A stretch of DNA of 64,000 nt from Pseudonocardia sp. GTDB lineage: Bacteria; Actinomycetota; Actinomycetes; Mycobacteriales; Pseudonocardiaceae. Positions 25,875-33,053 of the stretch are shown here, one piece after another. The position numbers were made by a program, and so were the translations under genes. The first letter of the stretch is position 1; every line of letters starts with the position of its first letter. The notes below the pieces were generated by a model. That model ran no database searches, was not told where the DNA came from, and saw only the letters and a list, made by a program, of their open reading frames with translations. The stretch covers positions 1 to 64,000 of the forward strand of contig NZ_JAJCYB010000086.1 of assembly GCF_029263155.1 (NCBI RefSeq), given 5' to 3'.

Positions 25875-26238
25875 CGGCGGCGCGGCGGGCGGCGTCGAGG
25901 AGGTGGGCAGGCAGCAGGCGCGGGTCGAGATCGCCCGCGCGCAGCCAGGCCGTGAAGGCCTCGACGTCGGCCTCGGTGCGCAGCGGGCCGACGGTGAGCG
26001 CGCAGGAGGTCGGGCGGCGCTCGTCGTCGCAGGGCTGGACCACCACGACGGGCGCCACCGCCCGCGGGCCGCACGCCCCGGCGAACGGGCATCCGGCGCT
26101 GACCAGCACCCCGTGCCCGCTGGCACGGACGGCCCTACGCAACGCCTCGACCAGCGCGGGACCGACGGTGGCGGGGTCGGCCAGGCCGCAGCCGGGCGCG
26201 ACGCAGGCGAGGGCCGTGTACCCGGAACGAGTCGTCAT
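25861..26238 (-). CDS. Cysteine-rich protein, possible thioredoxin-like [2Fe-2S] ferredoxin
   Basis: A 125-residue soluble protein I cannot place with certainty. It has six cysteines: C12 and C17 (spacing x4), C50 and C56 (AGCPFAGACGP), C70 and C79. The x4 pair followed about 33 residues later by a second pair resembles the ligand layout of thioredoxin-like ferredoxins such as NuoE. Metal or cluster binding is an inference. A palindrome like the actinobacterial Zur box lies 21 bases upstream of the ATG at 26238. The gene ends inside a 20-bp tandem duplication. Confidence 0.65.
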   Translation of the reverse strand: MTTRSGYTALACVAPGCGLADPATVGPALVEALRRAVRASGHGVLVSAGCPFAGACGPRAVAPVVVVQPCDDERRPTSCALTVGPLRTEADVEAFTAWLRAGDLDPRLLPAHLLDAARRAAARGR

Positions 26239-26258
26239 GGGACCACCGTCACGCACAC

Positions 26259-26271
26259 GACAATCATTGTC
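26259..26271. promoter_or_regulatory. Zur-box-like palindrome
   Basis: GACAATCATTGTC is a perfect 13-bp palindrome; the 15-base window CGACAATCATTGTCA matches the actinobacterial Zur consensus TGAAAATCATTTTCA at 12 positions. On the minus strand it also overlaps a TTGACA -35-like hexamer. It lies between the divergent genes at 26238 and 26321. Confidence 0.55.
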
Positions 26272-26320
26272 AACAAGGGAGTACTCCGGCGTTGCGGCCG
26301 CGGGCGGTGATACTGGAGCG

Positions 26321-26668
26321 GTGGACCGGCCGGTCGTCGTCACCGACATGCGCGAGCCGCTGGTGGTGGTGCACCGGCGGCTGATCCGGCGGCGCACCGC
26401 GCTGATGGCGGTCTGGATCGCCGGGTGGGCGGCCACCGGGTTCGTCTACGAGACCGCGTGGCTGGCGCTGGCGATCCTGGCCGTCACCGGACCGGTGCTG
26501 TGGGTGGCCGTCTGGTGGTGGTTCCGGGATCCCGCAGGGGCTCGGGTTCCGGTGCCGGCAGGATCTGGCGGGGCAGCGGCGCGGATCGACCCCGCTCGGC
26601 CCGCGCGCGCCATTCCCGCGGGTAGCCCAGCGACGCCTCCACGAACCGCACCCCGTCCTCCACCGTGA
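26321..26668 (+). CDS. Small two-helix membrane protein (hypothetical)
   Basis: A 115-residue open frame starting GTG 26321, six bases after a GATACT -10-like hexamer. Residues ~28-68 form two hydrophobic helices (ALMAVWIAGWAATGFVY and LALAILAVTGPVLWVAVWWW) with an Arg-rich stretch before them. From about residue 55 onward the frame runs antisense to the end of the metallophosphoesterase gene, and the Pro/Ala-rich tail looks like antisense coding. The membrane part may be real; the tail is doubtful. Confidence 0.4.
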   Translation: MDRPVVVTDMREPLVVVHRRLIRRRTALMAVWIAGWAATGFVYETAWLALAILAVTGPVLWVAVWWWFRDPAGARVPVPAGSGGAAARIDPARPARAIPAGSPATPPRTAPRPPP

Positions 26669-27389
26669 CGCGCGGGATGTGCAGGTGCCCGTACACGACG
26701 GCGGTGGCGCGGTAGCGCACATGCCAGTCGGCGGTGGCGGTCGTGCCGCACCACAGCGCGAACTCGGGGTGGCGCAGCACGCGGGTCGGGAACCGGGTGA
26801 GCGGCCAGTGGTTGACCAGGACCGTCGGCAGCGCGGGGTCCAGCGCGTCGAGGCGGCGGCGGGACTCCGCGACCCGGGCGGCGCACCAGGCCGCGCGGTC
26901 GGGGTAGGGGTCCGGGAACAGCAGGTGCTCGTCGGTGCAGACCACACCCGCGGCGTAGGCGGCGGCCAGCCCCTCGGCCGGGGTGCTCGTGCCGTCGGGC
27001 AGGAACGTGTAGTCGAACAGCCCGAACAGCGGCGCGACGACGACCGGGCCGCCCGCGCCCGTCCACACCGGGAACGCGTCCTCCGGGGTGTCGACGCCGA
27101 TCTCCCGGCACTGCGCCACGAGCCGGTCGTAGCGGGCCACGCCGCGCAGCGACACCGGGTCCTTCGTGCGCGTCCACAGCTCGTGGTTGCCCGGCACCCA
27201 GATCACGCGGGCGAACCGCTCGCGCAGCAGCCCCAGCGTGCGCACGACGTCGTCGACCTGCTCGGCGACGTCGCCGGCCACGATCAGCCAGTCGCCGTCG
27301 TGGGCGGGACGCAGGTCCTCGGCGATGGCCCGGTTGTCGGGGTAGCGGACGTGCAGGTCGGCGACGGCCAGCAGCCGGGGGTCGGTCAC
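26484..27389 (-). CDS. Metallophosphoesterase (calcineurin-like)
   Basis: A 301-residue phosphoesterase with the complete metal-site series: ADLHV (DxH), AGDVAEQ (GD), PGNHELW (GNHE), VNHWPLT and YGHLHIP (GHxH). It hydrolyses phosphomonoesters or diesters with a di-metal centre; the substrate is unknown. I choose GTG 27389, the first start near the DxH motif. It is divergent from the P450 gene, with two operator-like palindromes in the 100-bp gap. Its 3' end overlaps an opposing small frame by 185 bases. Confidence 0.85.
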   Translation of the reverse strand: MTDPRLLAVADLHVRYPDNRAIAEDLRPAHDGDWLIVAGDVAEQVDDVVRTLGLLRERFARVIWVPGNHELWTRTKDPVSLRGVARYDRLVAQCREIGVDTPEDAFPVWTGAGGPVVVAPLFGLFDYTFLPDGTSTPAEGLAAAYAAGVVCTDEHLLFPDPYPDRAAWCAARVAESRRRLDALDPALPTVLVNHWPLTRFPTRVLRHPEFALWCGTTATADWHVRYRATAVVYGHLHIPRVTVEDGVRFVEASLGYPREWRARAERGRSAPLPRQILPAPEPEPLRDPGTTTRRPPTAPVR

Positions 27390-27425
27390 CGGCAATCCGT
27401 ACCACGAAGAGGTGGCCGGATCAGG

Positions 27426-27462
27426 TTACCGGCGGTAAGTTCACGGAGGTTACCGACAGTAG
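27426..27462. promoter_or_regulatory. Two operator-like palindromes between metallophosphoesterase and P450 genes
   Basis: TTACCGGCGGTAA (27426-27438) is a perfect 13-bp palindrome. TTACCGACAGTAG (27450-27462) is a degenerate copy 24 bases further on. The ACCGNCGGT core is common among TetR-type operators. Both lie just upstream of the P450 ribosome site (AGGAGG, 27479-27484). Confidence 0.55.
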
Positions 27463-27489
27463 GAAGCAGTGGGGCGGCAGGAGGCCGAC

Positions 27490-28806
27490 GTGCGGCAGGC
27501 GATCCGGTGGGGCATCCGGCACGGGATGATCAAGCGGGCCGTCGCCCGCAGGATGCGGGCGGGTGACCCGACGGCCCGGCTGATGATCGACCCCGCGGTC
27601 GTCGCCGACCCGTTCACCCACTACGACGACCTGCGCGAGCGCGGCCGGCTCGTCGACAACGGGATCGTGCTGCACACCGCCCACCACGACGTCGCCACCG
27701 CGATCCTGCGCAGCCCCGACCTCGGCGTCGTCGGCGGACCCAGCGGCGAGGCCCCCGCCGCGCTGCGCCTGCTGGTGCGCGCCGGCGGGCCGGGGCCGCT
27801 CGGACCGGTCACCCCGCCGTCGATGCTGTCGGTCGACGCGCCCGACCACACGCGCTATCGCAAACTCGTGACCAGGGCGTTCACCGCCCGGGCGGTGGCC
27901 GCACTGCGCAGCCGCACCGAGGAGGTCGCCACCGGGCTGCTCGACGAGATGGCCGCCCGTCACGGACGGGGCGAGGGCGCCGACCTCATCGACGACTACG
28001 CCGCGCTGCTGCCCGCCACCGTCATCGCCGAGATGCTGGGGGCGCCGGTGGACATGCGCCGCCAGTTCCTGGAGTGGGGCGCGGGCGGGGCGCTCTCGCT
28101 CGACGCGGGGCTGTCGTGGTCGGAGTTCCGCCGCTCCGAGCGCGACCTCACCGCGCTGTCCGCCTGGATGCAGGACCACTTCGAGCACATCCGCCGCAAC
28201 CCCGGCGACAACATCCTCTCCACCCTCGTGCACGCGCACGGTGCGGAGGGGAAGCTGAACGACGACGAGCTGACCAGCATCGCGATGCTGCTGCTCGCGG
28301 CCGGGTTCGAGACCACCGTCAACCTCATCGGCAACGGGGCGGCGCTGCTCACCTCGCATCCCGAGCAGCTCGACCTGCTGCGCGCCGACCCGACCCGCTG
28401 GCCGAACGCCGTGGAGGAGATCCTGCGCATCGACTCCCCCGTGCAGCGCACCGGCCGCATCGCGCTGCGCGACACCGAGATCGCCGAGGGCGCGCGGATG
28501 CGCGCGGGGCGGATCGTCGTGATCATGCTGGGCGGGGCCAACCGCGACCCGGCCGTGTTCACCGACCCGGGCACCTTCGACGTCACCCGCGCAGGAGCCG
28601 GCGACCACATCGCGTTCTCCAGCGGTATCCACTACTGCCTCGGCGCGGGCCTGGCGAAGATGGAGGGCGAGGTCGGGCTGCGGGCGCTGTTCGACCGCTT
28701 CCCCGACCTCGCGCCGGCCGGACCGCCGCACCGCCGCCCCACCCGGGTACTGCGCGGCTACGACGCCATGCCGGTCCACCTGCGCCCCGCTACCGTCTCC
28801 GCGTGA
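27490..28806 (+). CDS. Cytochrome P450
   Basis: A 438-residue soluble bacterial P450. I-helix AGFETTVN, K-helix ExxR in EEILR, the PVQRTGRIA segment, and the haem-binding loop FSSGIHYCLGAG with the thiolate ligand Cys at residue 383. The usual HxxxR of bacterial P450s appears as DAPDHTRYRKLV. It would hydroxylate an unknown substrate with electrons from a ferredoxin, and no ferredoxin gene is adjacent. The start is GTG 27490 (AGGAGG six bases upstream). The stop overlaps the start of the PPOX-fold gene (GTGA). Confidence 0.92.
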   Translation: MRQAIRWGIRHGMIKRAVARRMRAGDPTARLMIDPAVVADPFTHYDDLRERGRLVDNGIVLHTAHHDVATAILRSPDLGVVGGPSGEAPAALRLLVRAGGPGPLGPVTPPSMLSVDAPDHTRYRKLVTRAFTARAVAALRSRTEEVATGLLDEMAARHGRGEGADLIDDYAALLPATVIAEMLGAPVDMRRQFLEWGAGGALSLDAGLSWSEFRRSERDLTALSAWMQDHFEHIRRNPGDNILSTLVHAHGAEGKLNDDELTSIAMLLLAAGFETTVNLIGNGAALLTSHPEQLDLLRADPTRWPNAVEEILRIDSPVQRTGRIALRDTEIAEGARMRAGRIVVIMLGGANRDPAVFTDPGTFDVTRAGAGDHIAFSSGIHYCLGAGLAKMEGEVGLRALFDRFPDLAPAGPPHRRPTRVLRGYDAMPVHLRPATVSA

Positions 28807-29177
28807 CCCCGCTCGCCGACGCGCAGTTCGTCCTGCTCACCACGTTCCGCCGCGACGGCACCGGCGTGCCCACGCCGGTGTGGGTGGTGCCGGTCGACGG
28901 CGCGCTCGGTGTCTGGACGCCCGCGTCGTCGGGCAAGATCAAGCGGATCCGCCGCAGCAGCGCCGTCACGCTGGCCGAGTGCGACCGGCGCGGCACCCCG
29001 CTCGGCCCAGCGGTGCCCGGCACGGCCACGGTGCTCGACGCCGCGGGCACCCGGCGCGTCCGCGACGCGGTGCGCCGCAAGTACGGCCTGCTCGGCCGGG
29101 TGCTGACGACGATCAGCGGGTTGCGGCGTCGGCACGGCGGCGCGACCGGAGTGGCGATCACCCTGGACCCGACGTGA
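28803..29177 (+). CDS. PPOX-class (F420-dependent type) oxidoreductase
   Basis: A 124-residue split-barrel flavin/F420-binding protein: YxLLTTFRRDGTGVPTPVWVVPVDG, then SGKIKRIRRSSAVTLAECD (landmarks TPVWVVP and KIKRIRR), typical of TIGR03666/Rv2061-like F420-dependent reductases. Translationally coupled to the P450 (start GTG 28803 inside the P450 stop), so the two may act on the same substrate or share redox chemistry. Confidence 0.82.
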   Translation: MTPLADAQFVLLTTFRRDGTGVPTPVWVVPVDGALGVWTPASSGKIKRIRRSSAVTLAECDRRGTPLGPAVPGTATVLDAAGTRRVRDAVRRKYGLLGRVLTTISGLRRRHGGATGVAITLDPT

Positions 29178-29196
29178 CCGACGGGCGGACCCGACC

Positions 29197-30228
29197 TCAG
29201 CCGCCCAGCGCCGCCAGCGCCGCCGCGGCCTGCGCGTGCAGGGAGGCGAGCCGGGCCGCCGACACCTCGACCGGCTCGCCCTCGCCCATCGCGCCGCCGG
29301 CGTAGCGGCTCCAGACCCCCGCGCCGATGCAGGCCGAGCGCCAACGGGCGAAGGCAACGTAGAAGTCGAGGTCGGTCACGTCGCGACCGGAGCGCCGCGC
29401 GTACCGGTCCACCAGCTCGTCACGCTCGGCCCAGCCCTCGACGAGGCTGGGCCCGCGCAGCGTCGGCGGCACGGCGTCCCCCGGGCGGCCCCAGGACGCG
29501 ATCAACCAGCCGAGGTCGGCGAGGGGGTCGCCGAGCGTCGCGAGCTCCCAGTCGAACACCGCCCGGACCCGCCCGTCCGGGCCGACGGCGAGGTTGCCGA
29601 GGCGGAAGTCGCCGTGCGCGATCCGGACCTCCGACGGCCGCAGCCGCGCCGCCCGCGCCGCCAGCGCGTCGTGCGCGGCGTCGACGACGTCGAGGTCGGT
29701 CACCGCCGACGCGTGCACCTGCCGGTGCCAGCGCCGCAGCTGGCGCTGCAGGTAGCCGCCGGGGCGGCGCAGGTCGCCCAGACCCGCCGCGTCGGGATCG
29801 ACGGCGTGTAGCGCGGCCATGACCTCCACCGCGTCCAGCCCCGCCGCGTGTCGGGCCGCGGGTTCCAGCCGGTGTCCGGACGCCTCGTCGCCGAGCACGT
29901 CGCCCTCGACGAACCCCATCACGTAGAACTCCGCGCCGATCACCTCCGGGTCCGTGCACAGCGCGACCGGTGGCGCCACCGGCACCGCGGTGCCGGCGAG
30001 CGCGGTGAGGAAGCGCCACTCGCGGCCCATGTCGTGCGCGGTGGCCAGCACCATGCCCATCGGCGGGCGCCGCAGCGCCCACGTCGCACCGGTCGCGTCG
30101 GTGATCCGGAAGGTGAGGTTGGAGTGCCCGCCGGCGATCCGTTGCACGGACAGCGGCGCGACCGACCCCGGCACGGCGGTGCGGAACCAGTCGGCGAGGG
30201 CGGTCTCGGGCACGGCGTCGGTCGTCAT
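29197..30228 (-). CDS. Phosphotransferase family protein (APH-like)
   Basis: A 343-residue kinase-fold protein: GGHSNLTFRI near residue 33, the catalytic loop HGDFRLGNLAV, and the metal motif VFDWELATLGDPLADLGWL (in short: DWELATLGDP). These match the acyl-CoA-dehydrogenase-associated APH-like phosphotransferases (ACAD10-like) rather than drug-resistance kinases. The natural substrate, possibly a 4-hydroxyacyl-CoA, is not provable here. The start is ATG 30228. It converges on the PPOX-fold gene, with only 19 bases between stops. Confidence 0.83.
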   Translation of the reverse strand: MTTDAVPETALADWFRTAVPGSVAPLSVQRIAGGHSNLTFRITDATGATWALRRPPMGMVLATAHDMGREWRFLTALAGTAVPVAPPVALCTDPEVIGAEFYVMGFVEGDVLGDEASGHRLEPAARHAAGLDAVEVMAALHAVDPDAAGLGDLRRPGGYLQRQLRRWHRQVHASAVTDLDVVDAAHDALAARAARLRPSEVRIAHGDFRLGNLAVGPDGRVRAVFDWELATLGDPLADLGWLIASWGRPGDAVPPTLRGPSLVEGWAERDELVDRYARRSGRDVTDLDFYVAFARWRSACIGAGVWSRYAGGAMGEGEPVEVSAARLASLHAQAAAALAALGG

Positions 30229-30333
30229 CACCCCATCACAGTGGACGGTGCCGGTTGACGGCCACCGTGCACCCGTGGGTGGATTCCGTTGCGCACCACA
30301 GAGTCGCACCACATCACCGTCGATGGAGGACAC

Positions 30334-30819
30334 ATGAGCGAGGAACGCTCCCTGCAGGTCAGCGGCACGATCGACGCACCACCGGAGCGCGTGTTCGCGC
30401 TGCTCGCCGACCCGGCCCAGCACACCGAGCTCGACGGGGCGGGCATGCTGCGCGGCCTGGACGAGGGGCCCAGCCCGGTCTCCGGCGTCGGCGACGCGTT
30501 CGTCATGAAGATGAACCAGGACGGCATCGGCGACTACCGGATGCGCAGCGAGGTCGTCGACTTCGAGCCGGGCCGGCGCATCGCCTGGGCCCCGGCGATC
30601 CACCCGCCCGGCTCCCTGTCGCACGTCATCGGTGAGCTCGACCCCAGCGGGCACACCTACGGCTGGGAGCTGGAGCCGACCGCCGACGGCGGTACGAAGG
30701 TCACCCACACCTACGACTGGAGCGGCGTGCGCGACGAGGGCGCCCTCGCCCTCTACCCCCGCGTCTCCCAGGAGCAGATGTCGGCCAGCCTCACCCGCCT
30801 CGGCGACGCCCTGCGCTGA
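30334..30819 (+). CDS. SRPBCC-family (polyketide cyclase/START-like) protein
   Basis: A 161-residue lipid-binding-fold protein. It opens with VSGTIDAPPERVFALLADPAQHTELDG, the standard SRPBCC beginning, has RMRSEVVDFEPGRRIAWAP in the middle, and WELEPTADGGTKVTHTYDWSG toward the end. The start is ATG 30334 with GGAGG upstream. It is likely cytoplasmic and binds a hydrophobic ligand of unknown identity. It is divergent from the phosphotransferase gene. Confidence 0.85.
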   Translation: MSEERSLQVSGTIDAPPERVFALLADPAQHTELDGAGMLRGLDEGPSPVSGVGDAFVMKMNQDGIGDYRMRSEVVDFEPGRRIAWAPAIHPPGSLSHVIGELDPSGHTYGWELEPTADGGTKVTHTYDWSGVRDEGALALYPRVSQEQMSASLTRLGDALR

Positions 30820-30830
30820 CGCGGCACCCC

Positions 30831-30893
30831 CGCGAGTCGGGGCCTGCGTGCGCGCGAGTCGGGCCCTGCGTGCGCGCGAGTCGGGCCCGACTC
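30831..30893. repeat. 22-bp tandem repeat, locus A (3 units, last diverged)
   Basis: Units begin at 30831, 30853 and 30875. Each starts with CGCGAGTCGGG; the first two continue to CCTGCGTGCG. The third ends in a perfect 16-bp palindrome, GAGTCGGGCCCGACTC (30878-30893), that reaches the stop of the DUF3037 gene and could serve as a terminator for both converging genes. A sister array lies at 45232-45297. Confidence 0.8.
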
Positions 30894-31290
30894 AGCGGGA
30901 ACGCACGAGTGTGTCCAGGAGATGGGTCAGGGCGGCGGCGGGGTCGGCCGTGATCCCGGTGTGGACCGGGCCCGCCTGGACGACGGTGCTGCGCGGGGCG
31001 GTGAGGCGGCGGAACCGGCGTCCGCGGTCCTCGTCGCCCGCCGGCCCGGCGTGCCGGGCAGCCGACGTGCCGCGGTCGGCGCACCCGGCGGCGACGGCGT
31101 CGAGGGCGCGCGCGACGGCCGCCGCGTCCGCGTCCGCGTCCAGCATCGCGAGCCGCGTCGGGTCGAGATACACGCGTGCACCCAGGAAGTCCAGGGCGCG
31201 GCAGTACACCAGCACGCCGGCGTTGATCGCCTCGCCGCGCTCGATGCGCGGCACCACGCGCAGCAACGCGTACTCGTAGGCGTGCCTCAT
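30892..31290 (-). CDS. DUF3037 family protein
   Basis: A 132-residue protein that opens with YEYALLRVVPRIERGEAINAGVLVYCRALDFLGARV, the DUF3037 signature (in short: RVVPRIERGEAINAGV). No biochemical function is established. Its ATG (31290) overlaps the stop of the HipA-like kinase gene (ATGA), so the two are co-translated. This adjacency recurs in other bacteria, which suggests that the two proteins work together. The C-terminal end lies beside a 22-bp tandem repeat. Confidence 0.82.
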   Translation of the reverse strand: MRHAYEYALLRVVPRIERGEAINAGVLVYCRALDFLGARVYLDPTRLAMLDADADAAAVARALDAVAAGCADRGTSAARHAGPAGDEDRGRRFRRLTAPRSTVVQAGPVHTGITADPAAALTHLLDTLVRSR

Positions 31291-32108
31291 GACCGGCGCC
31301 CCCCGGTGGGCCACCGGGGCCGGTCGGGTGCGGGGTCCGGCTCCCGCACCCGGCCCGCCCGCGCGGCCACCGCCGCGTGCACACCGGGCAGCCACTGCGC
31401 CCGCGCGTCGCGGCGGGCCAGCAGCGCCGTGACGTAGGCGGCCCGGGGTGCTCCGTCGAGCCACTCCTGCGGCACCGCACCGACGGCCCGATCCAGCAGC
31501 TCCGCGGTGACGAGCGGGGCCAGGGCGCGGTCGGCGGCGTCGAGGTCCGGGGCGCAGCCCAGCAGGAGGTGGTCGGCGGCGGCGTAGGGGCGGTGGGCCC
31601 ACGCGTCGGCACCGGTCCAGCTGTGGTGGAACGTCAGCGACGCGCCGTGGTCGATCAGGTACGGCTCGCCGTGCCAGAACAGCATGTTGGCGTTGCGCCA
31701 CGTGCGGTCGACGTTGCCGATCAGCGCGTCGAACCACAGGATCCGCCCGGCGAGGCCGGGGTCGGGCGGGAACGCGGCCGGGTCGAGGTCCAACGCGCCG
31801 GGCAGGAAGTCCATGCCGAGGTTGCGCCCGGGGCTCGCGCGCAGCAACTCCTGGACCTCCTGGTCCGGCTCGGTCGCCCCGAGCGCCGGATCCAGCTCGA
31901 CGGTGACCAGGTCGGGCACCGGCAGCCCCAGCCCGCGGGCCAGCTCGCCCGCCACGATCTCCGCGACGAGCACCTTCGGCCCCTGCCCGGCGCCGCGGAA
32001 CTTGACGACGTAGGTGCCGAGGTCGTCGGCCTCCATCAGGCCGGGGAGCGAGCCGCCCTCACGTAGTGCTGTGACGTAGCGGATCGCGGTGACGTGGCGC
32101 AGCGCCAT
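31287..32108 (-). CDS. HipA-like kinase (HipA_2 type)
   Basis: A 273-residue kinase-fold protein without the HipA N-terminal domain. It has LGTYVVKFRGAGQGPKVLVAE (ATP-binding Lys in YVVKF), the catalytic loop GNVDRTWRNANML and the metal motif YLIDHGASL. HipA toxins phosphorylate a tRNA synthetase; the role of this short subfamily is unknown. Translationally coupled to the DUF3037 gene; no HipB-like HTH partner is present. The start is ATG 32108, with weak ribosome-site support. Confidence 0.8.
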   Translation of the reverse strand: MALRHVTAIRYVTALREGGSLPGLMEADDLGTYVVKFRGAGQGPKVLVAEIVAGELARGLGLPVPDLVTVELDPALGATEPDQEVQELLRASPGRNLGMDFLPGALDLDPAAFPPDPGLAGRILWFDALIGNVDRTWRNANMLFWHGEPYLIDHGASLTFHHSWTGADAWAHRPYAAADHLLLGCAPDLDAADRALAPLVTAELLDRAVGAVPQEWLDGAPRAAYVTALLARRDARAQWLPGVHAAVAARAGRVREPDPAPDRPRWPTGGRRS

Positions 32109-32191
32109 GGCCTCATCGTGCCGCACGCCACCCGCGGGGCGCCCGGCCCGGCGGACCGGGCGCCCCGCGGGCGCTCCCGACGTGGGGGCGG

Positions 32192-32770
32192 TCAGCGGTA
32201 GGTCGAGATGCCCTGCGGCCGGGCGGCGCGGCGGGGCAGCGGGGCGGGCGAGCCCTGCGGCGGGGTCCACAGGTCGGCGGACGCGGCCGGTGCCACGTGG
32301 CGGGCGGCCGGGCGCGCACCCTGCGAGCGGGCCAGGGCCTCACGGTGCTCACGCTGCTTGCGGTTGATCACGTGGTCGACGCTGAAGCGGCCCGGCCCCA
32401 TCGCGGCGAGCAACAGGAACCCGGCTCCGATGACGCCGACGAGTTCCCACCCGCCGTCGGCGACGAAGATGCCGTTCTTGGCGTGCACGAACAGCGCGGC
32501 CCCACCCATGATCACCAGGTTGCACGCGGCCACGAAGGGGGTGAGCGCGCCGAGGATGAGCAGCGCGCTCCCGGCGAACTCGACCACCGTGACGAACGAC
32601 GCCGAGACGATCGCCAGCGGGATGCTGAGCGTCTCGAAGCCCTCGGTGGTGCGGCTGATGCCGTTGATGACCATCTTCTGGTAGCCGTGGGCGAACATGA
32701 CGACGCCGAGCAGCACGCGGGCGACCAGCAGCGCCACGTCGCTGAACGGAGCGGGAAGGGGACGGTTCAT
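32192..32770 (-). CDS. DoxX-family membrane protein
   Basis: A 192-residue protein with four membrane helices: RVLLGVVMFAHGYQKM, IVSASFVTVVEFAGSALLILGALTPFV, NLVIMGGAALFVHA and VGVIGAGFLLLAAMG (quoted as landmarks). The first helix carries the FAHGYQK DoxX motif. A basic and Pro/Ala-rich cytoplasmic tail of about 55 residues follows. DoxX proteins are quinone-linked redox or terminal-oxidase-like proteins of often unclear function. The start is ATG 32770 with GGAGG upstream. Confidence 0.82.
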   Translation of the reverse strand: MNRPLPAPFSDVALLVARVLLGVVMFAHGYQKMVINGISRTTEGFETLSIPLAIVSASFVTVVEFAGSALLILGALTPFVAACNLVIMGGAALFVHAKNGIFVADGGWELVGVIGAGFLLLAAMGPGRFSVDHVINRKQREHREALARSQGARPAARHVAPAASADLWTPPQGSPAPLPRRAARPQGISTYR

Positions 32771-33053
32771 TGGGGGGAGCCTCCGGAACCTTCGGTGATC
32801 GTGTGGTCTCTTTCGCCGAGGGACGCTAACCCGATGGAGTGGCGCGAACACGGCTGGTCAGTGGATTCCGCGACGACCATTCGCCGACGTGCGACGAGCA
32901 GTCGGCGTAATCACCCCATGTCGTGAACGGCGCCGGCCGACCGATCGCCCGCCGTCACCCGCCGCTCGTCGTGATCGGTGGCACACCGTGTCCGCAGGCC
33001 CTCCGAACCGCCACCCGGTTGACGCAACCGCACCCGACGTCTTGCCTGTCCTC
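32771..33053. other. Gap between divergent doxX-like and thrC-like genes
   Basis: This 283-base stretch has no convincing gene. In-frame GTG codons at 32988 and 33054 and a TTG at 33042 are alternative starts for the downstream enzyme, so part of it could be coding. I looked for threonine, SAM or cobalamin riboswitch signatures and saw none. Confidence 0.5.

Noticed and set aside
30831..30893. Possible CRISPR array
   Set aside because: Units are contiguous 22-mers without unique spacers, and no cas genes are nearby.
32771..33053. Possible riboswitch or T-box before the threonine-synthase-like gene
   Set aside because: No conserved box or clear terminator/antiterminator pair could be recognised, and part of the region may be coding if an earlier GTG is used.
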